This document shows positions 34,791 through 46,869 of a stretch of DNA of 64,000 nucleotides, in pieces (positions within the stretch are counted from its first letter, which is position 1; each line of letters opens with the position of its first letter). A program made the position numbers and the translations under genes. Source of the DNA: Euryodendron excelsum (taxonomy: Eukaryota; Streptophyta; Magnoliopsida; Ericales; Pentaphylacaceae); assembly GCA_033060915.1 (NCBI GenBank), contig CM065378.1, positions 14,831,501 through 14,895,500 on the forward strand. Direction: 5' to 3'. The notes beneath the pieces are model-generated. The model searched no databases and was not told where the DNA came from. It saw only the letters and a list, made by a program, of their open reading frames with translations.

Positions 34791-37263
34791 CCAAACTAAA
34801 TAATTCTTAAGTTATCTATTACAGTATTACTACAAAAGGAAAAAGAATAAACCTCACCACAAATTTAGAATCAAATTAAATGTGACTTGTGGTTCTACTG
34901 GTGGGAGCATCTTATGAGTAAATACTGGATACAATAGCATCGCGATCACGATACAGTATACTAGGCCAATAAATTAGAGCCGTATTACAATTTAAATCAT
35001 AATCAGCAAGAGATTAGATTTAAAATTTAAATATTTTCTCTTAAAATCTAAACATTTAATATTTAACATAGTTATATGGTTATGTACCATTGGCTCTATG
35101 ATAACATGGTACAACTGTTATTTTAGGCATTTACAACCGACTCATGCAATCTCGGTCCTCAACCCTAGCTAAGCTCCTCTCACCCTTGTGCTTAGGTGCA
35201 ATGTTGTTACCACTTGAGGGAGAGAGGAAATTTTGTTGATCAGGGGCCATTTGGATAATCTGAATAATAGATTAAGTTCTGGCCTAATCTCATTAAATTT
35301 TTTCTGTTTTTTTTAGCAAAACTACCCTTCTCTTCATTTGACTTTAATCAAGATTTAAGCACTTTTCTCAAACCAATGTGGGTGTCGCATACTTTTAAAA
35401 TGTATTTTTAAATCAGTTAAGCTGGCCACTAGAATAAACTTTCATAGGTTTTGATTCTTTCCAAAAATAGTTTACCCAACATAACATCTACTTTAAGAGA
35501 TCAAAGACTTGGTGATGTAATAAAAGAAAAAAAATAAAAGGAAGAGAAAATAGAATAAAAATATTATTTTATTTTATTTGTTAATAAATTTAAATTTCAA
35601 ACACCGTATAAGAATTGTTCGTGTGAAATGTGATGGTAGTTGAAAATTTTCTTTTGAATATTATCCAGAATTTAAAATATCAAAGCATTAGCACATTCAA
35701 CTGTTAATAATATGGTCTACTAAAATAAGCGGAAGTGCAAGTGTTCGGTAATTTTTTTTTTTTTTTTTGTTTTGCATAGGTTGATGGGACAACTGGTGGA
35801 GGGTTATTCACATTAGGCAGATAGAATATAGTATAAATCAGTATTAAATAATAAATTAGGAAGCAACTTGTTTATATTAAATACATTATTCTATTATTTT
35901 GTGTGGATTAAGGTTGGCACCACGTAAGATCTCTGCTATAATGTATTCTTTAATTGATGGATGATTAAATTAGAACGTCACTTTAGAGATGATAACACAC
36001 CGGATTGAAATTTCTATTCTTGCTTTCACTTGAAAATTTTATTTTCATTTGTCTCCACGGGTATAAGGTTGTCTCCAATCCCATCTCCGTTTTTACCTCC
36101 ACTCCCGTCTCAAGTCCAAGCTCAAGTCCAAGCTTAAGCCCAAATTCAAGCCCAAGCCCAAACTTTTTCATCATTTAATTTGTTTAAAAATGACTGATTT
36201 TCAAAACTCAAGTATTGATTCATGATTGAGAACTATTGGGATTACTGTTTTGCCTAATACCCGATTTTCTATTATATATGTTGTTATGATAAATAGTGAT
36301 AGCAAAAAATTTAAACCCTTGATGTATTATTAAAATTCAATTATAAATTATGCTTTGCCACTGAACATTCAAATAGGCAAAATTTTAAAAAAGTAAAATA
36401 AATATTAAAATAACCTATATAAAAAATAAAAAAATTAAAGCGAAGAAGCGGGACGTGGAGGGACGGAAAAAAACTTTGCTCTATCCCTGCCTCCATACTT
36501 TTATAAATTTTTATTTTAACCTCTATTCCTATGTTGAATCCTCTATACCCTCTCCAAACAAAAAGAATTTATTAAATTTCTACTTTTTCTCTATTCACTG
36601 CTATCCTAACGCCACTCCTACCTATTCTTTGTAATTAATGCACTTTGTTCTCAACTTACTGCCATATCAGTTTATAGTTGGATTAGTACTCTCTATTAGA
36701 TGGATGGAATGAGGAGGCTTAGTGCAGTTAACCTGATTTTGACACCTCATACATGGGGGCAAATGAAAGGTTTAGATTTGACCACGTCATCGTAGTTAGA
36801 CAATTAAGGACTTTTTCCGTCTGGTAATTAAATTCCAAAATTTTGAAAACAGCTAACCACTGATTTACATTACCATGGAACCATCTCTCACCTCTTCTCG
36901 CTCTCTCTCCTCTTTCTCTCTCTACATTATGATCCAACCTGCAATTCTTTCTCAGTCTTGATAAAAGATGGTCTAGTCCCCCAAAACCAGCAAAGCAAAT
37001 TTTCATACATGCCATTGCTGCATTAACTGCATGCTTTTTCTTCTCCTCTGAGAAAATCCGAATCCAAGTTGATAAGTTCGCTTATTTAATTATTAGTTTT
37101 TTTGGATAAAAAAAATGACAAAAGCATAAAATAGAGCCTATAAAAAAAAAAGTAGAAAATTGAATTTTTCATGACCAAGCCATTACTAATAGTGTAGCAA
37201 TTTGTTCGAAACAACGAGATAAATGCATCACCACTCCGCAGAGCTGATAAATTTTGGGTGGTG

Positions 37264-40200
37264 TCAGTTCAACAATGTTGCAACAGTTTTTGGGTTGGTT
37301 TTCATCTTCTTAACCATCTCTTCTTTGAGAAGCCTTCTCAATATTTTTCCAGAAGATGACCTTGGAATTGAATCCACAAACTGCACCACTCTCACTTTCT
37401 CGTAGCTTGCCACGTTAGAGGCAACATAGCCCATGATCTCCTCTTCACTTTCTTTCGCATCTTGGTTCATCACTACACAAGCCGCCGGTATCTCCCCGGC
37501 TTGTTCATCAGGGAGCCTGCAAATTTAGAACATTGTCAGGAACATTTTTGACTTCTAAACTCCGATGAACCCGGTTTAGAAAATTATGAAAACAATGACA
37601 AATTATCGATGGTGGGTGAAAATGATCGATACTGACGGAATTACAGCAGCATCCGCAACGGAAGGATGAGTTAGGAGGATGCTCTCTAAGTGAGCAGGAG
37701 CCACCTGCACAACCAAAATGAAGATATGTTGCTTAAATTACTCCACAATTGGAGAATTTATTCAATGTGACCGTGACATCACATCATTATTGTTTATTTA
37801 TCTAATATCATGTGTAAAGAGAAATAACGCTTAACCCTTATCCTAATTATATAGTAGCATTTCAAATTTAAAATTTCCGTCGTGTCATAATTTAAATAGA
37901 ATGTCACACCACATAAAGATGATGACATGGTGTGGCATTGCTCCCATAATTGATGCTAGGCTATTGCAGGGTAATTAGTGACTGAATTGTTTCACCAAGT
38001 AAACCTAAAATTTAATTAGGAGTAATTACACATTACCTCATATGATAGAAGTTTGATTGAAAATCAGGATTCATGTATTTTAAAAATAAACACCTTAACC
38101 TCTTGTGATTTAGACTTATTTGTAAATTGAATGAGAACGTGATATATTACGTGAATTGTCAAAAATACCCCTATGAAGGTCAGTCTTTTATTTTGACATA
38201 GGAGGATATAATCATCTTTGTAATAGTTCATTTTAGGGAGATGAAATGGCAAAATGGCCGTATGTCATTTAATTTTAATAGTTTTCGTCCATTTTGTAGT
38301 TGTGATTATCTTAATAAATCTAACTAGTCTGACTCGTAAATGATAAGCAAACCCTCTTCTCTGAGCAAATCAATCTTTATGTGGACCTTTTAACCTCTTG
38401 ACTCCCACTGTTGAATATCTCAATTGCTTTAATCTAGTGCTAATATAAACCTGCAATGAAACAAGAATCTTACTTGAAATCCTTTGTACTTGATTAGTTC
38501 TTTAATCCGATCCACAACGAAGACATCCCCATCATCGTCAATGTACCCAATATCACCTGTATGAAGCCACCCATTCTCATCAATGGTCTGAGCAGTCTCT
38601 TCCTTATTTTTATAGTAACCTGTAAAGTTTGTTGAGTTTGAAGCCATGAGTGCTTATAACCTTCTAAATTTGCTATAACGGCAGAGTAGCAGAACAAATT
38701 TGGTACCTTGCATTACACATTGGCTTCGAACACAGATTTCGCCGGGGGTGTTCTTGGGCAGAGATCGACCTGTTTGTGGATCAACAAACTTTAGTTCCAT
38801 ATTGGGAAGGATGAACCCAACAGAGTTTTTCTTTGCAATCCTATGGCCCTTATTTGGATCCCCATGGGTAAGGGTGATGCAGCTATGCTCTGTCATTCCG
38901 TATGCCTAGCAGTTATTAGGCAGATTAGTACCAAAGACCAAATCAGAAATAACATTCTCCAATTGAATCATTAATTCATCATTAAGCAACTCAAGATCAT
39001 TAAATTAGAGTTGCCTCTATTTTGCTATTGTTTTAAAAAAATTTCGTTTCAGTTTTATTTGCTTTTCAGAAATAAAAAAGGTTTCCCGTTTTGTTACTGT
39101 TTGACATTTTCATTTCTTAGAATTTGATGGAATCGCGTTCGATAGGCTAGTTCCAAAAACTATTTTCATCATAAGTTCATAATCATAGCTGATAAACCGA
39201 TTATGAAACTTGTTTTCAGAAATTTTTTATAAAAAAAAAAACTAGCTTTAGAAACTAATAAAAAAATATTTTTTGAGTTTCCAAAATATTCATTCTCAAA
39301 TTAAAACTATGGTTTTTGATGATCTCACTTTTTTATTTCTGAAAACAAGAAATACAAGCTGCTCTTAAATTTTTTGTTTGCAAGAATAAAAAAAACGAAA
39401 ATGTAACCGGAACTGCAACCAACTTTTTCATTTTTGAACAATAATAATTTTTGAGAATTCAAAAAATAGTTTAAAACAGTTAACAAACGAATTTTTCGTA
39501 TTAGTTTTTGTTTCTCCAAGAACAAATGAGTTTTTCGCATGAATTTTGGTTTCTCCAAGAACAAAAAGTATTTTTCGAAAATAAATCCAAATACACAAAT
39601 TCAGTCAACATTTTTCTAATAAAAGGCGCATTGGCCAAGTGCTCACCTCGTGCACCTCCACAGCAGGGAACTTCTTCTCAAATGCACTTAGGACCTCTGG
39701 TGCAAGGGGGGCTGCTGCAGTCATGACAGCCCTGAGCTTGAGCTTACCAAGATCGAACTCATCGACTGCGCGATTCTTAACCAGGTCCGAAATAATTGCA
39801 GGCACAATCGGCGCGAAAGTGACCTCATGACTAATCATGGCATTCAAAAATGTGTCGAGTTTGTACCTTCCCATTATTACCACTTTCCCCTTGTTCTTAA
39901 GAGTGGCACAGCAAATTCCAGTCATTCCATAAATATGGAAGAATGGCATTAGGCCAAGCGTAGTCACCAGGCCGATCAGTTCCGGCCCGACACTAAAGAG
40001 TGTGGAGCAGAGATTAGCTACTAGATTCCGATGCGTCAGCATCACACCCTTTGATGTACCCGTTGTGCCGGAGGAGAAGGGAAGAGCACACAAATCAGTC
40101 TGGTGGATAGTTTCGTTAATGGTGTCGGTGCTGGCCCGATCTGCAGCTTCAAGCAGTTCTTCCCAATATATAGCGCTCTCCACTCTTTGTTCGCCTAGAA

Positions 40201-41419
40201 CAATTATTGGTAGCCCAAGGCATTTCACCTGTTCTCAAACATAGAAGGGGTCAAATGGGTTAAATTGATAGCATAATTCACATATAGAAGTATTGGAATC
40301 TATATATGAGTGGTTCAAATATAACTTGATTGTAGCTAATCACCATATTGCTGATCTTTCCAGGAAATTGTACTCGTTTTCTATTTTCTAGAAATTGCAC
40401 TGGGAACATATGAATTAAACTGGTTCTGAAAATTGGTTTTAGAAATTTTTTTTTAAAATATCCCAGTTTACGGGGGGAAATTTTCTGAGTAGTTGAAAAC
40501 TGTTTTCTTATAAAAATGAAACGGCAAGAAAACATGGTGTTTTCGAGTTCTTTTTTTTTCTCCCAAAATTAAACATAAAAACAAAATTTTAAAAAAGATA
40601 ACAAAACTGATTCTATGACCAGAGACTAAATATCACCACCTTCTCATAGTTGGGCCCGTTGGTGACAATTAGCTTGATCAAATATAATTGATTGTAGCTA
40701 TCCCAAATTGCTGCTCTCGTGTTTTCTGGAAATCACGCCGAGACCATATGAACTAAACTAGTTCTGAAAATTGTTATCAAAAAATTTTCTGAAAATATTC
40801 CAGTTTTAGGGGAAAATTTTTCTAAGTATTTGAAAATTATTTTCTTATGAAAATGGAACGACACGAAAACACCATGTTTTTTCGTGTTTTTTTTTTTTAG
40901 CCCAAAATACAAAAATTTAAAAAAAAAAAGAAAAATTTTGAAAATGACATCAAACAGACTGATTCTATGACTAGTGATGAGACTAAATATCATCACCTTC
41001 TCATAGTTGGGCCCGTTGGTGACAATTAGCTTGGCATCAGCAGCCTCGACTTGCTTCTTAATTTCCGATTCATGCGCCGACGGATTTGCACCCGAAAACA
41101 CGCCACCGGCAGCCATTATTCCCAGAGCAACAAGGGCATACTCGGCAATATTTGGGAGTACGACAACCACCACACGTCCCTTCCTCAAGCCCAGAGACCT
41201 CAAGGCCTTGGCAAACCTCTTAGTGTCTCTAAGCACCTGACCATAAGTGTACTCTTTCCCATTATCAGTCTCCACAAACGCTACCTTGTCAGCATATAGT
41301 TCAGCATCCTGAAGCACAAATTCCGGTAGAGTCAAATTTTCCGGCACCGGAACTGGTTGATAGGGGCTTCGGAAAATATGTTCTTCACAATGTGCCAAAT
41401 TTTGCACAAGAGTTGCCAT
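37264..41419 (-). CDS. ACOS5: Fatty acyl-CoA synthetase of sporopollenin pathway (4-coumarate:CoA ligase-like 1)
   Basis: Six exons on minus: 41419-40997, 40228-39647, 38905-38707, 38619-38474, 37704-37637 and 37516-37264. The product has 556 residues with all phases consistent. AMP-binding motif I is [14 protein letters not shown] (about residues 190-203) and motif II is GEICVRSQ (about 390). The adenylation lysine lies in SSSGKILRR (about residue 530). The [20 protein letters not shown] and [18 protein letters not shown] blocks, and overall identity to remembered Arabidopsis ACOS5 text, place it in that clade and not among true 4CLs. There is no peroxisomal SKL-type ending (ends ATLLN). ACOS5 activates medium/long-chain hydroxy fatty acids to CoA esters in tapetum for sporopollenin of pollen walls. 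Intron 1 contains a duplicated exon end (see findings). Confidence 0.93.
40315..41035 (-). repeat. Tandem duplication of about 360 bp spanning the end of ACOS5 exon 1 and part of intron 1
   Basis: Copies are 40315-40677 and 40678-41035 (offset 357 at the exon junction). Both contain the minus-strand exon end AAGCTAATTGTCACCAACGG...AACTATGAGAAG followed by a GT donor. Copy 40678-41035 holds the real exon 1 end (donor at 40996). The other keeps an orphan exon end (40640-40677) with donor GTGGTG. The intron parts are similar but diverged by indels in A/T runs. Confidence 0.85.
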
Positions 41420-41456
41420 TGTTGATGTGTGAAAGGGCAGGGGTGTATTGACCAGT

Positions 41457-41464
41457 TTTTTATA
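41457..41464 (-). promoter_or_regulatory. TATA box of ACOS5
   Basis: On the minus strand TATAAAAA lies about 38 bp before the start codon. Initiation at the usual 30-bp distance would leave a leader of only about 10 nt. No alternative TATA box is closer to a normal leader length, so either the leader is very short or transcription starts further upstream. Confidence 0.45.
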
Positions 41465-42059
41465 GGACGAGGGTTTTGTGAAGGGACAATCATGATTTGT
41501 GCATGAGACTAAGAGATTTTGGTAGAGGTGAAATTTTCATGGGCTTCGATAGGTGGGAATTTGTTGAGTCATGTTGCAGTAACAGAGGCTAGCTAACAGC
41601 ATTCTTTCTGTATTTAGCTTTCAACTCCTTCAAATCTACAAAAGAATTGAAAACTTTCCTATTTTTAAACTATGGGCCAAAGATGTACTTAAGAGTTGTA
41701 TCGTGTGCATGCTTACTTGATAGTTCAAGTACATATATTGGAAAATAAGTAAATACATTTATCGAAATTCTATTCTGTGAGAAAATTTGTGTAGTATATG
41801 TATGAAAATAATGTAGCAATAATATTTTTGTAATGTAATGCTATACAATTATAAAATTTATATAAAATTTATCACCAAGATGATATGATTGAATGAGACT
41901 ATTTACTTTAAAACAAAATAATAATAATAATAGCTCTTAATTATAAAAATATTATTGTCTCATTATTTTGGTAGGATTTTTTATACAAAATTTTTGAAAA
42001 ATTAGCATATTGTTTTCAAATGAGTTCTTTATTTTAAAATAAATGACTGTGAGTCAAAT

Positions 42060-42640
42060 AAACACCAGCCCAGTCTACCAAGACAAGCTCAACAAAGATT
42101 AAACAGTCTACTTGGATTGCGGACAGCCTAGACATCATTATAAGTCAAGCCCATATAGTTGAGAACAGTCCAAGTCATAAGACTCATAAAACCCAAAGTA
42201 TTGGAGCATTCATGAGAGATATCAGAGCATTTAATGCTCAGGTCTCAACATTTAATACGAGGCAAACTTGTAGTTAATGCGGAGGAGGCTCACCACGCTA
42301 CAGCCTGTCTCACATCCGGTCAGTCGAACTCGAGCATGGTGATAAAGTTGAGTTTCTGTTTGATCAATCAACTCTAGCTGGCAGTAGCTTATGAGATAGG
42401 TTTTAATTACCGAAGTAGGCTTAAAAGAGAGCGTTGCACTACAAACACTAAAGCCTCAAGAAGCAATGTATGGACGATTGATTTCAAGCATACACTATCT
42501 TTATTTATTTGATTATTGATTAAAATTGTTAATTTAATCGTCAGAGTGTGATCGGTTCAAAGAAGGTTGACTCATTCTAATTTCTCTATTCCTTTTGCAG
42601 CAAGTTGGTACTCATTAATATTGGTTCGAGTGATTAGGCC
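42060..42640. mobile_element. Possible solo LTR or remnant of a Ty3/gypsy-type retrotransposon
   Basis: This more GC-balanced block stands out from its A/T-rich surroundings. It contains runs common in plant LTRs: GTTAATTTAATCGTCAGAGTG near the end, then CCTTTTGCAGCAAGTTGG. This resembles the U5 region of Tat-lineage elements (AGCGTCGGAG...TTTTGCAG). No internal coding sequence or second LTR is seen and the ends are not defined, so this is tentative. Confidence 0.4.
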
Positions 42641-43336
42641 TTTTCTAAAATTTCACTTACAATGACTTTTGTCTAATCACATCATTTTCGTGATAAATTT
42701 TATATGTTTCTAGATTGTAAAATAAAATTATGGGAGATAAGTACTGCTAGGAGATTAAAAATGAAATGATGGAGATAAGTAATATCATATTGTGATAAAA
42801 GTAGAATAACAGCTTGGATAAATAATATTATATTTGATACAGTGTTAATATAATATTAATATTATAATGTTACATACATTATAGTATATGATACAACATA
42901 CTAATATAAACTATAAATATATAATTATATATAGAAGGGTGGGTAAAACTGTATTTTCGTAATTTATCAATATGTGTAATACCACCACCTCTATGTGATT
43001 TTACGTCCCACATTTTAGGAGATCGTATATTCAGTTGAAGCGGTAACCCTATACTATATTTTTGGCCAAACAAAAGATTTGTGGATCCGGTGGATCCAAC
43101 TCTATTCCCACACACAAACAGGGCTTTGAAAGTTTGCTTGAGTTCTTCTTGCAGTCTCTTGGATTACATGGGAAAAAGAGGCAATAGAAGGTAGCCAGAC
43201 AACCATTTTTTAATCAGTCAAAGACCATCTCTCTTGTTGTGAATGACTTGGATATATAACATACATGTATGGCCTTCCCTAAGAACTTGAAAAGGGTAGA
43301 AACCAAAAGTTTGAGGCCAGTTTTGTGGTCTTTCCG

Positions 43337-43408
43337 CTCTGTGGTGGGTTCGATTAAGCTCATCAACACAGACTCCGTGGTGGGTTGGATTAAGCTCATC
43401 AACACAGA
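43337..43408. repeat. 36-bp tandem repeat, two copies
   Basis: Units 43337-43372 and 43373-43408 differ at two positions (CTCT/CTCC and GTTC/GTTG). Both share GATTAAGCTCATCAACACAG. Confidence 0.9.
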
Positions 43409-43782
43409 TGATAGTGTTAGACGTAATCACATTCGTTGATTAAAAGCTACATGAACGACATCACATGACAAGTAAGCAAGATGGAACCAAAGTTATACAT
43501 CTCGAGAACGGCATATCAGAACCTCTCAGATTCAAAGAAAAGCTAACACAAGACACCGATGAGCAAACGAATGCACACGTAAAAGAAGAAATTCCACATC
43601 ATGATGATCATAATGAGCCATCATGATGGTGATACATTTACCACCAAAAGCTTCTGTTCCCTAGACAAAAGAAATCAAATCATTACCCACCGCAACCCCC
43701 ATCCCCTTGGTTTTGACAAACCTAATCATTATATTTAACCTCCCCCTCTTACCCCCTAAAACTAAAAAAAAAAAGAAGAAAA

Positions 43783-43791
43783 CCCCCCCCC

Positions 43792-43825
<34 letters not shown>

Positions 43826-43827
43826 AT
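43783..43827. repeat. Poly-C run followed by (CT)n
   Basis: About 20 C residues are followed by about 12 CT units. It is preceded by an A-rich run. Confidence 0.8.
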
Positions 43828-43870
43828 CTCTTTCTCCACATTTAAAGCCTCTGTTAGGTAAGAAAAATAT

Positions 43871-44104
43871 TAGTACTAAATATTATGCAATAATCTTTAT
43901 TAAACGATAATACGAAATAAATAAATACATTAGTAATTTAAATTTATAAAGTAATATTAATATTTTTAAAAAATATTTAATCAAATTTTATTAAATAATA
44001 TTTTTTTAAATTTTTTTATTATTTTATAAATTCAAATTACTGATATTTGCACACACCACATGTTACTATTTAATAAAAATTATTACTGAATGTTTAGTAC
44101 TACT
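43871..44104. mobile_element. A/T-rich foldback (MITE-like) element
   Basis: The two halves are inverted repeats of about 80 bases. The left reads TAGTACTAAATATTATGCAA and ends AGTAATTTAAATTTATAAA. The reverse complement of the right reads TAGTACTAAACATTCAGTAA and ends AGTAATTTGAATTTATAAA. A related half occurs in the tandem duplication near 5820-5910 and 7810-7890. Target-site duplication is not resolved. Confidence 0.5.
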
Positions 44105-46649
44105 TGAGCATTAGACTTTTTTTCATTAGGTAGAGATTAAATTTAGTTTTTTTTTATTTTGCTTTTGCAGGGTGGTTTTTTTAGTTTTACTGCTTTTATA
44201 AACTATTATAAGTAAACAAAAAATTTTAAAAACGAAACAAAAAATTCAAAAAAAATTAAGCTGAAATATTTTTAAAAAAAATTGTACCATCCAAAACATC
44301 GCAGATGAAAGACTTATTTATTCTAGTTTCCCTTGCAATACCAATTCATCAAGTAGCCTACTTTTGTAGACTTCCATTATGTCTTTTCTTTCATCACAAA
44401 ATTGTCCTTTTCATCATGTTTGGCTTCACCAAAATTTAATGGAGAAGTTTATCATATTTTGCATCAATCTGATTTCAATGACAAATACGATTGACAAGCC
44501 AAGAAACAACTCCACTGCATCAATAACTTTGTATAAAAATTCCCTAAAGAAATGGATGATCCGATCATTTGGACAGAATATGGTTGCTGCTCTTATTACA
44601 CATTTCCGGGTTGGTTTGGTTGTTGGCCTTTCTTCGTCTTCTTTTCTTTTAGAGGAAAAGACTACCTTTTTGTGGGCTGAAGAAAATAAAATAAGAGGGG
44701 TACCAAAATTGAAGGGCACTTTGGACATTTCAGTGGAAAGAGCATCAAGCAGGTAATTCCGTAATTCCAACAAAATCATCATAAAAATGCAAGTGTGGTA
44801 GGACAATCATGCCGCCTGCGTGGAAAGGAGAGAGAATGTATAGCCCGGAGGGCCGGAGAGATCTATCGTCAGCCGTTGGATTAATTTTCATTTTCCCAAG
44901 TAAAACAACCCTTTCTGTAAACAAAAGAAGTACGCAATTGAACTTGACCACATGAGATGCGTTCACACGTGGGAACTGGACCAGAAAATACTCTCTTTAC
45001 TACCTTCCATAACAGAATCAAATAGGAAAACGTGCCGCGTCATTTCTCTTTTACTTTATTGCCCTTCACATGGAACGGCAATTTCAAAACTGGGCCTGGT
45101 CAACAAATTGTGGGCCCCTTCGGATGAGATCCAATGACCAAAATTAATTTCAACAGTCCAACTGCAACTATTGTAACCATTGGAATGGCATCTTTTCTGA
45201 ACTTTTTCATAAAGCTTCACTTTTTATCTCAATTTGAAAGTTTTTGACTGAAAGTTGTTGAAAATCTCTGGGAGAAAAAAGCCAAAAAGAAAAAGAAAAA
45301 TTCTAGTTTAGACCATGCTTAAATTAGTCTTGTGTTTTCATGGTGGACCTAATTGTTGTTGTATTAAGATGACGTAAAATGCATAATTGCTGGAAGACTT
45401 GGTGAATCGTATCCTAGACTGTTCATTCCCCACCTCTATTATTTGTTGGAACATGATAAGACAGCAATTTTAGAGAAAAGTGAAAAGAACCAAAAGTTTA
45501 AAAAATAAGCATTTTCAAATGCGTTTGATTACAAGAAAATTATTGAAAAAAATTAAAACTTTCCCTTTTTTCTTTTATTTTATTGTCAATCAAATACTAA
45601 CATAGTATCATGTTCATCAAATCATGAAGTGCACATTTGTTTCAAGATAAATGGGTGGCATAGGAAAAATAATCTATGAACCCACACTAACCCACGTTTA
45701 AGTTAATAAATGTGGTTCGATTAATTTATCCAGACAGGACACCATAACTCAAGTATATGGGATGTTAAAACTATCTCAACGGGATGGGATGAATAAGTTT
45801 GACACTTAAATTTAACGGTAATAAGACCGATCATATCTAATTTATTATCCTAATTTACCAACCGTTGAATAGAACTAGATAGAGATAATAAAAAAACGTC
45901 CCTAGATTAACCATCTCAGAACATTAATATGAGGGGAATTCATTATTTTTATCTCAGTCTTCGAAACAAACATAGTAAAAATGTAGTAATAATCTGGTAA
46001 CTAAGGTAAAATATTAATATATATATATATGTAAACTTAAAATATATGGACATAATGATGACAATATTGCAAAATATTGATATGCTATGGATAAATTAGA
46101 GAAAATGATAAAACATTTTATAACAGAGGTCTTCAAAATATGAACACATAAAATATTTTATATTTAATTTAGATAGACGGTGTAAAATTTATTTGCACAA
46201 ACGAACAAACATAGTAGAAAGGTGTAAAATTGATTTATGCTACGTAAAGACCAAAAGAGTGGCGTTTCCGTAATTAGAAAGAAGGTTTCGCCGGAATAAC
46301 AACCAGCCATTCAGTAGCAGGTAAACTCCGCAACAGGATTATCGTTGCCGCCCAAAGACCAAAATGGCAAAATGACAACCCATGGGAAAAAGACAAATAA
46401 AAACAATTTACCCGTTTCTCCAAAATTAATTGCAGGGGTAGTTTGGGAAACTGAACACATCATTGATTAGGAGGGACAAAAGTTGCGTACCGGTCAATAC
46501 TACTTATTATCGTATGGGCCTGGTGACGTGGAAAAGGAGGAGTGGGTAATAAGCACGAGAGAGAGGAGAGAGAGTACAGAGAATGTGTAGAGAGAGGTGG
46601 GGGAGTGGCGGAGCGGAGGAGAAGAAGAAGAAGGCCTCGTAGTTGGGGC

Positions 46650-46816
46650 ATGGAAGGGCTGGCCATGCTGAGGCAGCTCATCGGTGAAGTTCAAGAGCTC
46701 TTAGAACTCAACGGCTCTCCTCCTTACCAACTTCATCTTCAACCTCAAACCCAACTTCTTCAACGACCGCCACAGGCAGCAACACTACGACAACACCAGC
46801 AACACGGGTCTCTTCT

Positions 46817-46869
<53 letters not shown>

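Larger units (their letters stand above)
33051..37263. other. Intergenic region between divergent-side SPL and ACOS5 3' end; repeat-derived DNA
   Basis: A long (AG)30 microsatellite lies at 33904-33963. The stretch 34250-34370 is A/T homopolymer-rich. A possible second SINE lies at 34650-34790. At 36090-36170 a degenerate 6-bp repeat (CAAGCC/CAAGTC) is present. The 36.4-36.6 kb stretch (GCGGGACGTGGAGGGACGG...) looks like a transposon remnant, but its ends are not clear. No gene is supportable. Confidence 0.4.
41465..46649. other. Repeat-rich intergenic region between ACOS5 and LCR
   Basis: Divergent promoters bound this gap. It holds a possible solo LTR (42060-42640), a 36-bp tandem repeat (43337-43408), a C/CT tract (43783-43827) and an A/T-rich inverted-repeat element (43871-44104). 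The 44379-44756 frame (125 codons) lacks family resemblance and overlaps an equally long frame on the other strand. The last 150 bases or so before 46650 are GA-rich and likely LCR leader. Confidence 0.45.

Noticed and set aside
36728..37015. 95-codon minus frame beginning MACMKICFAGFGG
   Set aside because: Start region looks protein-like for about 30 residues, but no family was recognised and the rest is R/E repeat-derived; not enough support.
44379..44806. Overlapping frames of about 125 codons on both strands
   Set aside because: Neither shows a recognisable domain. Similar length on both strands of one segment is what chance gives where stops are sparse.
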